Assembly: GCA_021399435.1 (NCBI GenBank)
Contig: JAJTUP010000087.1
Location: 62,001-126,000 of the forward strand
Source of the DNA: Diaporthe sp. PMI_573
Taxonomy: Eukaryota; Ascomycota; Sordariomycetes; Diaporthales; Diaporthaceae
Length of the DNA: 64,000 nucleotides
Reading direction: 5' to 3'
The translations under genes and the position numbers were made by a program. Positions 54,628 through 64,000 of this stretch are shown here, in pieces (the first letter of the stretch is position 1; every line of letters starts with the position of its first letter). The notes under the pieces are model-generated. The model made no database searches. It saw only the letters and a program-made list of their open reading frames with translations, and was not told the origin of the DNA.

Positions 54628-55602
54628 TTATGTAACAGAGCATTGCGGGACAGAGCCACTTGTAGGCATCGAGACCAATATCGATCTGAACCCCTGATTC
54701 GCTTTGCTCAACATCAAACATGACCATCGCATTGCACCAGAGATCGTCACATTCATCGTGGGCTTAGAAGGCACAAATGTCTCCCTAGCCTCAGTGACGC
54801 CAATCACATGGCCTTCTGAATCGAGAACTTCGGCGTAAACAGAGTGCAGGAACCGTGGAAGTGGCCCGAATAGAGTTTCAAACCCAGACCTGTGCCCAAC
54901 CAGGATTTCTTCCCATACAGAATCAGTCATTCTGCCTGCTTCAGTGCCATATCTCCTCCAATTGTGTACTTTTGTGGCACCGTTCCAGCTCATCTACACA
55001 GCCGTCATTTTCATTGACTTTGAGTACGAAAAGATCGACGGCTTCCCTAAAGGATGACCAACCCATTTGTCTGACTTGTCGACACGGTACAAGGCGGGAC
55101 GCCCTTTGTAAAACAGGCAAGCTTCAAAAATAGGCTCGACATCTCCGTCGTTCTCGGCGAGGCAGCCAGTCTTACCCCAACCAACGAGGGTATTGCCATT
55201 GGATAGCTGTCTCATGCTTCCTGCAAGCGTGGACTTTTGCGGTCGGCCATCGGTAAGGTGCTCAGCTTGAGTTGTGGCAAGACGGCGGTTCGAGTCGAGT
55301 CTCATCACCACGCCGCGGCTGGACGGGGAATCGAGGACTCGTTGAGGGGCAAGATCATTGTCAAAAAGGGAGATGGTTCCGATTTCACCATCAACATACA
55401 AGATCATCGCATCATACTTGAAATTGAACCATCTCCGAAGGCCTTCTTTTCCCACTGTCGAGGAAAGCCTCTGATGCGATATCGAAGTCCGAATATGATC
55501 CATCTAGTCACCACGTGATGTATCCATCTCCGCCTGATATCTTGTAGATTGCAGACATGTGTCTCGCCGAGATGACGTAGTCACCGGAGCCATCGTCAGC
55601 CT
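54628..55602 (-). pseudogene. Arylsulfotransferase (ASST) family pseudogene
   Basis: On the minus strand the pieces of a fungal arylsulfotransferase-like protein occur in order: DDGSGDYVISARHMSAIYK, RRWFNFKYDAMILYVDGE, SLFDNDLAP, GVVMRLDSN, SMRQLSNGNTLVGWGKTG and MSWNGATKVHNWRRYG. They are interrupted by TGA at 55508-55510 (after GYITW, where the family has Arg), a frame change between about 55503 and 55440, and TAG at 54994-54996 just before MSWNG. The N-terminal third is not recognisable. Both stops can be explained by single C-to-T changes (CGA to TGA, CAG to TAG), as in repeat-induced point mutation or deamination. A donor/acceptor pair upstream (about 55603-55632) suggests an original intron. 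Confidence 0.72.
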
Positions 55603-58600
55603 TGTGGATTAATAGTTATTAATAGTTACATTCAAGTATGGCACGCTAATATCCGGCCGCTACTCATCCGATTTGGTCAGAAGAAAGGTCTGCTCGTGCT
55701 TGATCACGATCCGTGCTCACTGACCAAGGATGATTGATGTACTTGAATGGGCTCGCTCAAATTCCCAAATGAATCGTATATCAGGTTCCCATTCCCGCAG
55801 ACCCCCCGTTCTCGCCGTGAGCTCAAATCTTAAAACTAGGTTTCTCCTGGCATGGCACTGCAGATCGTCTCGTTCGTGTAATGTCGCGTGCTTCTGGAAC
55901 GGGGTTCGTCCCAACTTCCGGCAGAGGACCGTGCCTGGTATTATCAATATTACAGAACTTTTCAAAAGTCCAAGGGACAAGATATCGAGTCGTGTCATTT
56001 TCCGCCCCTTCTACTCCAAGCTCATGGTCTGCCCTTTCTTCGAGGTCTTGACATCCCTGGGGAGAATAGGTGGGTTTTGGCTTGTTAGACATCAAATGAG
56101 TGTCGCCTGGGTATTGAAAAGGTATCAATGCGTGTTGTTACTCAAAGTGGATGGCCGGGGAGGTGCAACTCGCATATGGGGAACAAGAGACCATGGCATG
56201 TATAATTTCCATATCAAAATAAAGCCTCTAAAATCCCATCATGTGGATTCTTTACGCGGTAATTTGAATACTTTGATGTCAAAAGTATTGATACAGCTCC
56301 GTGCCATCCCAATCAATTCGATGACCCTAATGTTAAACCCATTAGTTCAAGTTCATGTTTCTACTGAGTGTAGATGTAATGGACGTCTGCTCTCCTCTCT
56401 TCTCTTGTCTTTGCGTGTATATGTAGTCAATATCAGCACACTTGATTGACTCGGCCATGAGACCTTACATGATTTCGTCAATGAAATGTACGTATAGGAA
56501 AGAAGACATGACCAGGGACAAACCTCCAAAAATAGGGATGGCGAGGGCGATAAAAGTCTATATAAATCTCATACTGATGCAGTTCAACGGCAGTATGGGA
56601 ATTGGTGTGACGTCTTTGATGATTTTTGACGTGTGTTGCCTTTTCATACAAATCTCAAAGGGCTCAGAAGTGGACAGCAGTGAAGCGCGTGTCGAAAGCA
56701 CTGCATGTTATGTACTACATGTACGGTAATTCCGCTCGCACTGACAAAGGCTCTGTCGAGGTTTCGGACTGATACAATCTTGCTCCAAGTTCATGATTTG
56801 ATTAGTCGTGCCCACCCATATCATGAGTTAGAATACTATAGGCTTGTTTAAAGGTACTAGATCCATTTGATGTGAGGTCCCCAGCGTGGCCATCAGCCTC
56901 CACTCCAGGCCTGTGTCCAGGTGAGCAGAGAAACCTAGCTTCCAACCATAGTGAGAAGGCCCAGAGTCCGAGCATCGCGTGTGAGCAGAACCGGCTGAGA
57001 TGACCACGTACGCCGGAACTTGGCTGGAGTCGAGTGGCACTTCCCCATCGACAAGCGAGTAATCAAGTACATCCTGACTCGAACCGGCCCATCTGAGGAT
57101 GTTCCAATACGTAGAACCCGCCAATTGATGTGGACGCATGGTTTCGTCCAGCCCTGGAGACAAGGGGGCGGGGAGTCCCGGGCGAGGGGCCGAGGACAGT
57201 GATATTCAAACTCCAAGTCTGGGTGACCAGGACTTTGGGGATGCTTCAATTTTGTTATATCTCCTCTATACTGCACCATGATGGGTGTTTACGCAGATGA
57301 AGCATGTGAAAGTAACTGTCCAAACAGCTCTAAACGATATGGAACCATCGATCGGATTGTGGGACTTCAGGAGCATATTGCCATCCGGCACATTTGCCAC
57401 GTGGCATTTAGGCAAAGCACCAGGGGCTCGTACAACTAGGAGAATCGCTCATTAGAAGAGACGAGTAGCCTTCTGCAGTCATTTTGAAAAATTATGCCCC
57501 ATGTCGAAACCGTCTTTCTCATGATCCAGGCATCCACTAAAAGCGATCAGAGATGAGCCCAGTGACGGTCACCACACGGGTAGCCCAGATTATCAGATTG
57601 TCCAATTTCCTCATCTTGCACAGCAGCTTCCAGCAGCGACTCTCAGGTTTGATGCTGCTCGAGGAAGTACATGAAGGCCAAGGACATCCCGATTCGAGTT
57701 CAAATCCACCGGCAGGGGATGGAGGAATGATGTGCAAGGTCGGAAGCTAGTCTATTTGTGTACATGACACAGCAGAAACTCCCTGTTTGGTGGTGAGGAC
57801 CAGTTGTGAGCGTGAGCAATCAGACGTGCATCCCGACGATAAGCGAGACCTCAAACCTTGGAACCGTGGGCACATGATAGCTTGCCAGGGAGGCAGCAGG
57901 GAGGGAGAGAGGGGCAGGATTCCCCGATTCCCCGCACAATGTCTCAACCGCGGTAGAGTGGGGCCCAGATGCGTGCCCGGGGAAGGTGGAAGGCAGACAT
58001 ATTGTAGCGATATACTGGTGTTGGATAACAAGTGGTAGAGACTAGTAGTCGATAGATGAGATGAGGCTGAAAATTGAAAGGACCTAGGTATCAGATTGGC
58101 CCAGCTATTGGATATCCTGTCTGCCAGCGTGTGTCCTCTCCAAGGCTGGCAGTAGAAGAAGCCATGGCGTATAAGGAGTACGTACCTTTACCCTTGTAGC
58201 GGTAGGGCAGATGCGGGGAAGCTCATGTGATGTACACTCGTACTCCGTACCGTCCATCATCACCTGGGCATGCGGGTTACATATTGTGTTGAAATAGGCA
58301 GACCAGAGTAAGAATGAATAGAACCGAAAAGGGCATTCTTGGCAGATGGGTGGACAGTAAATTATCGATAAAAATAATTTCAATTGTTGTCTGAAGGTGG
58401 GCTGGGGCATATATAATATGGATACCAACAGCGTCGAGTTTCTGTGCACATGCAGCTGTCATCCAGATTGCAGGCAGGGCTACAATTGGTAGTCTAGGCC
58501 AGCAAGAGATGGCATCGTGGTCGTCTACGTGTCCAGTAGACGGGTTATCTATTATGATTCCGTTATGTAACTATCAAAGGCTTCTCCACGCCGCTCGGCT

Positions 58601-59132
58601 GGTCGTGGCCCATGCTGTGGCTTAAACCTGGGGAAGCCGAGCCTCAAGTGCCTCTCCCTTTGCTGGTGCCCTTGCTGTTTAATCCCTTGGACTCCTTCTT
58701 CCTCCGTTCACGGATTGGAATTTCCATGGGGACTTCTGATTGACTGACTGGCGAACCGACTTACCACCCACACACAACTTCATCCAATGCTTGACCACGT
58801 TTGACAACCACTAGCAACACCACAAGTTCAAGTTGTGTTGTGCCATAGACATTTACAGCACAGCACAGCGCATCAAACTAACAACACAACACAACACTTC
58901 TACATTTCCAATCTATATTCCTGCAACCCGTCCACAAGAGCCGTCCATCCCCCATTGTCATCCCTACTTCTCTCTTTTCCTTCCCGATATAGACATATAC
59001 ACACACTCATCCCCACACCCCGGGACAGCCCGCCCCAAGCTTGTCAGGTTGCCGAGACTCGTGCATTGGCTAAATCGAGTCGAGCCCCCTTACTCGCCCG
59101 CCCGCCCGCCCCCCCCTCCGAGCCCCGGAAAG
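55603..59132. other. Gene-poor stretch, 3.5 kb
   Basis: Apart from the unrecognisable upstream part of the arylsulfotransferase pseudogene, no gene is seen. A frame of 239 codons on the plus strand (to 56449) has no family likeness. The final 350 bases are CA- and C-rich leader of the TPP-enzyme gene. Confidence 0.45.
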
Positions 59133-61680
59133 ATGCTCCTGCGCAGGACCCCGCTCCCCAACCCGACCAGGGGAAACTCTATGCCACCCCTCGCTGCCGT
59201 GTCTGCGCTCTCGGCCACGCGCGCCCTGGCCAAGGCCCGCCTGCGAGCAGCGCCCAGTCGATCCCACTTGCACCACGATGCCGGCCTCCCATCCCGAGCA
59301 CCTCCTCGCGCCCAGCACCTCCGGCCGAACCCCGAGGCGGCCAGTGCTGGCCCCAGGAAAGCCCCGCGGAACGGCACCAACACCGGCTGTCCACTTAGAC
59401 CGCTCTCACTCTCGCACTCACACTTACACTTACACCCACACTCACAATATCTGAGGCTCTCATCGTCGCTTGCTATATCCAGGCCCTCGCCCACGGGGAC
59501 CACAGTGAATGCAACCAGCAGGCAGGGCCGCTCGCATGCACTGGACTCAAGCTCCCCAAGCGCGACGTCATCTTCAACACCGCCACCACCACGACCAACA
59601 ACAACCACGACCCCACTGACTGGTTCTCTCATACCAGCAGCTCTAACACCCTCACCCTCACCATCAGCACTCAGGGCACTTCACTCCTCAGCCTCACCGC
59701 CCGGCATGTACACCACCTCCTTCGCCTTCTTCGAGTCCCTCGGGGAGGCCGGCATCAGCCATGTCTTTGTGAACCTGGGGTCCGACCACCCCAGCATCAT
59801 CGAGGCCATGGTCAAGGGCCAGCGCGAGAAGAACCCAAACTTCCCGAGGATCATCACATGTCCGAATGAGGTATGTACCTTAGCTTCGTGAAGATGCCTT
59901 CACGCAGTCCTTCTCTCATCGCCCTCGCCCTCGCCCTAGTCGTCCTGCTCAAGTGCTCACCACACATTGTCTCCAGATGGTGGCCATGTCCATGGCAGAC
60001 GGCTACGCCCGCCTGACCAACAAGCCACAGGCCGTCATCGTGCACGTCGACGTCGGCACCCAGGGCCTCGGCGCAGCCGTCCACAACGCCAGCACGGGCC
60101 GCGCGCCCATCCTGCTGTTCGCAGGCCTGTCCCCCTTCACCATCGAGGGCGAGATGCGCGGCTCCCGCACCGAGTACATCCACTGGGTCCAGGACGTGCC
60201 CGACCAAAAGGCCATCGTCTCGCAGTACTGCCGCTACTCCGCCGAGCTCAAGACGGGCAAGAACGTGAAGCAGATGGTCAACCGCGCCCTGCAGTTCGCC
60301 CGCTCGGCTCCGCAGGGCCCCGTCTACCTGTGCGGCGCCCGCGAGGTCATGGAGGAGGACATCGAGCCGTACAGCGTCGACCCCAAGTTCTGGGAGCCGG
60401 TCGAGCTCGGGTCCCTCCCGCCCCGGGGGGTCAGTGAGATCGCCGAGGCCCTCGCGGGGGCCAAGCAGCCCCTCATCATCACGGGCTACGCGGGCCGCAA
60501 CCACGCCTTCCCGGAGAAGCTGGTTGCCTTGGCGGACGCGGTTCCGGGCCTGCGGGTGCTAGACACGGGCGGCAGCGACATGTGCTTCCCGGCGTCGCAC
60601 CCGGGGTGGCTGGGCCTGCGGTTCGGGCGCGAGGAGTACATCAAGTCTGCCGACGTGATCCTGGTGCTGGACTGCGACGTGCCCTGGATTCCCACGGGGT
60701 GCAAGCCCCGCGCCGACGCCAGGATCTTCCACGTCGACTGCGACCCGCTGAAGCAGCTGATGCCCGTCTTCTACATCGACGCCCTGAAGCGGTACCGCGC
60801 CGACAGCCTCCTGTCCGTGGACCAGATCACCGAGTACATCAGGACCAACGAGGGGACCAAGACGCAGACCTCCGGGGCCGAGGCCAGCGCGAGGGCCGAT
60901 GCCCTGAAGCAGAGCCACGCGCAGCGCCTGCAGGAGATCGACGCCAAGGCGCAGCCGTCCCCTGACGGGCAGTTCGGCACGGGCTACCTGTGCAAGCGGC
61001 TCAAGGAGCTGTGCCCGCAGGAGACGATCTGGGCGATCGAGGCGGTGACAAACACGGCGTTCGTGCACGATAACCTGCAGCCCGAAGCGCCGGGTTCGTG
61101 GATCAACTGCGGCGGCGGCGGGCTGGGCTGGTCCGGAGGCGGCACGCTGGGGATCAAGTTGGCGACGGACGTGGAGCACGGCGGGGCGGGCAAGGGAAAG
61201 TTTGTCGTGCAGATCGTCGGCGACGGGACGTACCTCTTCAGCGTGCCCGGGTCCGTGTACTGGATCGCTCAGAGGTACGGGATACCTGTGTTGACTATTG
61301 TGCTGAACAATAAGGGTAAGTGGCTGTCCTGTCCCAAGTGTCCTCATCTCACGCAGTCAAATATTTCCATGACGGTGGAACCAAATTCAGTCATGCTGAC
61401 GCTCTCTCTTTTTTTTATAGGATGGAACGCACCGCGCAACTCCCTCCTACTGGTTCACCCGGACGGGCTGGGGTCCAAGGCGACCAACGAGGAGATCAAC
61501 ATCTCGTTCGACCCGGTGCCGGACTACTCTGGCATCGCGAAAGCGGCGGCTGGCGGCAAGCTGCACGCGGCCAAGGTGGACCTCGCGGGGGACCTGGACG
61601 CGGTGCTGAAGGAGGCCATCGAGAGTGTCAAGAGGGGCCAGCCTGCGGTCGTGGACGTCAAGGTGGTCAAGGGGTGTTAG
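59133..61680 (+). CDS. TPP-dependent enzyme (acetolactate-synthase-like), probably mitochondrial, three exons
   Basis: The exons are 59133-59870, 59977-61315 and 61421-61680, giving 778 aa. The core from Met 59706 (587 aa) is a complete TPP enzyme of the acetolactate synthase/decarboxylase superfamily: YTTSFAFFESLGEAGISHVF, the cofactor-activating Glu (core residue 55) in CPNEMVAMSMADGYAR across splice 1, VHVDVGTQGLGAAVHNA, and the TPP/Mg motif GDGTYLF to LNNKGWN (GDG 470-472, NN 499-500) across splice 2. The reaction cannot be named; it is not the usual Ilv2. Residues 1-191 are Ser/Pro/Thr/Arg-rich and almost free of acids, ending in ALRALHSSASPPG, which resembles a mitochondrial cleavage region. 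An undetected intron may lie in this part. ATG 59133 is the likely start, with 59706 as alternative. Confidence 0.84.
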
Positions 61681-63934
61681 TTAGACGTGTGGTGGTGATG
61701 ACGATGAATGAATGAAAAGGTTCCATGATGTCTTTTTCGGTCCATCTTATTAGCTGTTCTAGATGGATGACCCTGGCGTGTCTCTGTCTGGGTTGGGGCA
61801 GTACGCGACCCGACTGCAGCTGAGGTTTGTGGCACACATGCAGCAGTACTAGTAAGACTTGTGGCTGTGTGGGTGTGTCACACCATAGACTATATTCGGC
61901 TGTGTGCATAGCATGTATGTATCTATCGTTCCTAGGCACTTACTAATAAGTAGTCTGGCAACCAACCTTGGACGCCACTGCTACCCAGCTGGCAATGGAC
62001 ACCAGGGGCCAGAGAGTGTGTGTCCTTGTTCAGATTGTATTAAACGATGATATCCAAACGGACTGCTGCTATTGTAAATATCACCTTGAAGTGAACAGAG
62101 CGAATTCACGTGTGCATATTGATTGCGACATGATATGTCACAGCCCGCCAGTCCAATATGCGTGCTCGACCTGCTCACCGTCCGGATGGTGTCTGGCCTG
62201 AGAGGCTCGCAGTCTAACAGCAGTGCAGGCATAGGTATTTGTCGAAGTATTGTATGCTGCCACAGATCAGGACAAGCAGTGCCTAGCCACGTGCTGTCTT
62301 ATCGGTTGGCAGATGGCCTACAAACAGGAGCAGTCTATACACAGTATTAGTGATCGGAGGGTAGACTGGATGCTCGGGATAGTTCAACATGTCTCTTAAT
62401 CTACATCAAGCACGACGTGGGATGGCGGGAAACGAGGGCTGTTATCGCAGATGCTGAGAGGCAGGCTGTTGGTTTGCCACCCGTAGACCGACCCTGCAGC
62501 CCTGCAGTGGCATCAAGACTAAGAAAGAAAGTAGACCTGGTGATCATCTGCAAGTGTGTGTTGCGAGTGCGCGGCCTACCTTAGCTGTCACCTGTGTATC
62601 CGTGTCGGGTGTCTGCCGTGTTCAGCCTGTACGCATGTCTGCAGGAAGGGGGGCCAATGGTGGTGGTGGTGGGGGTGGTGGGGGACTGCAAGGAGCTTGG
62701 GCCAGTTTTCCATTGCGGAGGGCAGGGGGGCAGTGAGCAGAGGGCAGAAGAGGAGAAGGAAGGAGCAGCCCACGAGGTGAGGGGCACTGAACCGCATCTG
62801 GCCATATCGTGTTGTGTAATGGACATGTGGGAGATATGTGATATGCTGTGTACAATACTGAGCATATTTATCTGTCATGCTCGATGCTTGATGCTCGATG
62901 CTCGATGGCCACTGGCCGTCACTTGATCCTTGATCCTCGCCATCATCGACATATGCAGCCAGGCAGCCCGCTGTCGTGTTGTTTTGATTATCGGGCAATA
63001 CATTGGATGAGATGATCTGCCACTTTATAAAGTGCATACCTAATCCCGCATGCCCAAGGCAAATTGCCAATTTGCCTCGTCGCCAGTTGTGCCTGCTTCG
63101 TCAAGACACGTCAAGCCAGCAGCCGCGACGGCCCTCTGTTCCCGTTCCCGCTCCCGTCAAGCAGTGCGTGTGGCCGTAGTTCCAGAACGGACAAAGGGAA
63201 AGCAGGGAAGGCACGAGTAGTCTGTCGTCCGTAGTCCCTCGGCTATCTCTGTCTTGACCATTCATTGACCATTGTATTGATTGATGTGTTTACATTCTCT
63301 TCTTCTACTATTTTCTTTGTGACGAGACGACAACCCATCAATACAAGAATACCGTCGCACTGCTCACAGCCATTGCGATCCTCATTGATAAGTCGACTTC
63401 TCGTCTTGCATCTCCTCGTCGTACGCATTATATTATTTCGCCGACTCGGGCGGGTCCCCAAGCTTGGCCACCTGCCCACCTGCCCACACTTTCCCACCTC
63501 TGGGCCACCCCAGGCCACCCCCACCCCACAAATCCACCACACCAGATACGGAGCCAGGTGCTCTGGTGCTGCACCTTCACCCGCGACTGCAACTGCACCC
63601 TGCACATGCACATGCACCTTGCACCACCTGCGCCTGGCCCTTGGTCTGGCCCCCTGTCCTGGCCCGCCTCGGCTTCGTTTTTCCAGCCCATCCCAAACAA
63701 TCAGGGTCTCGACCTCCACTAGACTTGTGTCTCTCTCGTGTCTCTCTCTTTCTCTTCGTGACCCCTCGAATCTTTTCAATTAATTATTGTTGTCCTCCTC
63801 AGTCCCCTCGCCCCATCCAACACTGACTACAAAGCACCGTTTCAACACACATACAAACACACACATACCAAGCCACCAGACAGCAGCCGGCAGATCGAGG
63901 ACGGCAACGGCAACGGCGACACCACCACGAGACC
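61681..63934. other. Intergenic region, 2.25 kb
   Basis: No gene is recognised. From about 63440 the DNA becomes rich in CCACC and CT runs and then CA repeats, like a fungal promoter and leader for a gene starting at the right edge. Confidence 0.45.
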
Positions 63935-64000
63935 ATGAGCAGTCCTGCTTCGATATACATATCAAGAAGCAGGAAAAGAGACCAACCGCCCTGGCCCTCC
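63935..64000 (+). CDS. Possible 5' end of a gene cut by the window edge
   Basis: An ATG in good context (A at -3) follows a long CT/CA-rich leader-like region and opens a frame of 22 codons (MSSPASIYISRSRKRDQPPW...) to the last base. Nothing in it identifies a family. The call rests on the leader-like DNA and the open frame only. Confidence 0.3.
   Translation, partial: MSSPASIYISRSRKRDQPPWPS

Noticed and set aside
55730..56449. 239-codon open frame on the plus strand
   Set aside because: No family resemblance and no promoter-like DNA before it; it overlaps the degraded upstream part of the arylsulfotransferase pseudogene.
57691..57710. tRNA T-arm-like sequence GAGTTCAAATCC
   Set aside because: No matching acceptor, D or anticodon arm could be built around it.
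51916..61680. An operon-like unit of HypX and TPP genes
   Set aside because: Fungal genes are not expected to be co-transcribed here; the genes are 4.9 kb apart with a pseudogene between them. Only a loose association is reported.

Overview
The window is nuclear DNA from a filamentous ascomycete (Pezizomycotina, most likely Sordariomycetes). Genes have short GT-AG introns of about 55-140 nt, and intergenic stretches run from 0.5 to 4 kb. The gene set is typical of such fungi: APP1, DPH4, DRS1, BIM1 and VAM7 homologues beside an accessory set of secreted enzymes, a UstYa-type oxidase and an MFS pump. Lineage is inferred from gene content only. I predicted the splice structures by eye; each listed exon chain keeps frame and restores the family motif across the junction, except where a break is stated.

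Layout. 1-16.4 kb: a DUF7924-like gene with an unresolved junction, an APP1-like phosphatidate phosphatase, an M20 peptidase, a secreted M43 metalloprotease, an HsbA-like secreted protein, a DUF4804-like protein and a UstYa-like (DUF3328) membrane oxidase. 17.4-18.6 kb: a decayed hAT transposon with 21-bp terminal inverted repeats, an 8-bp target duplication and only the BED-finger part of its transposase. 19.5-21.9 kb: a three-exon small secreted protein and a bacterial-type solute-binding protein. 23.3-36.4 kb is the conserved core: DPH4, DRS1, BIM1 (divergent from DRS1), VAM7 and a 691-aa membrane/coiled-coil protein. 37.1-48.4 kb: a cutinase with a 1-base frame break at a C6/G6 run, an epoxide-hydrolase-like enzyme, a 14-TM-type MFS transporter, a reductase remnant, a gene-poor 3.5-kb stretch and a secreted M14 carboxypeptidase. 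51.9-61.7 kb: a HypX/HoxX-like two-domain protein, an arylsulfotransferase pseudogene and a TPP-dependent enzyme with a long presequence-like N-terminus. A gene may begin in the last 66 bases.

How the genes relate. The M43 protease, M14 carboxypeptidase, cutinase and HsbA-like protein together suggest degradation of external polymers; in Aspergillus oryzae HsbA is known to recruit a cutinase to hydrophobic surfaces. DPH4 (diphthamide on eEF2) and DRS1 (60S assembly) both serve translation. The most unusual gene is the HypX-like protein. Bacterial HypX makes the CO ligand of [NiFe]-hydrogenase, an enzyme fungi are not expected to have, so its role here is open. No RNA gene and no CRISPR array was found.
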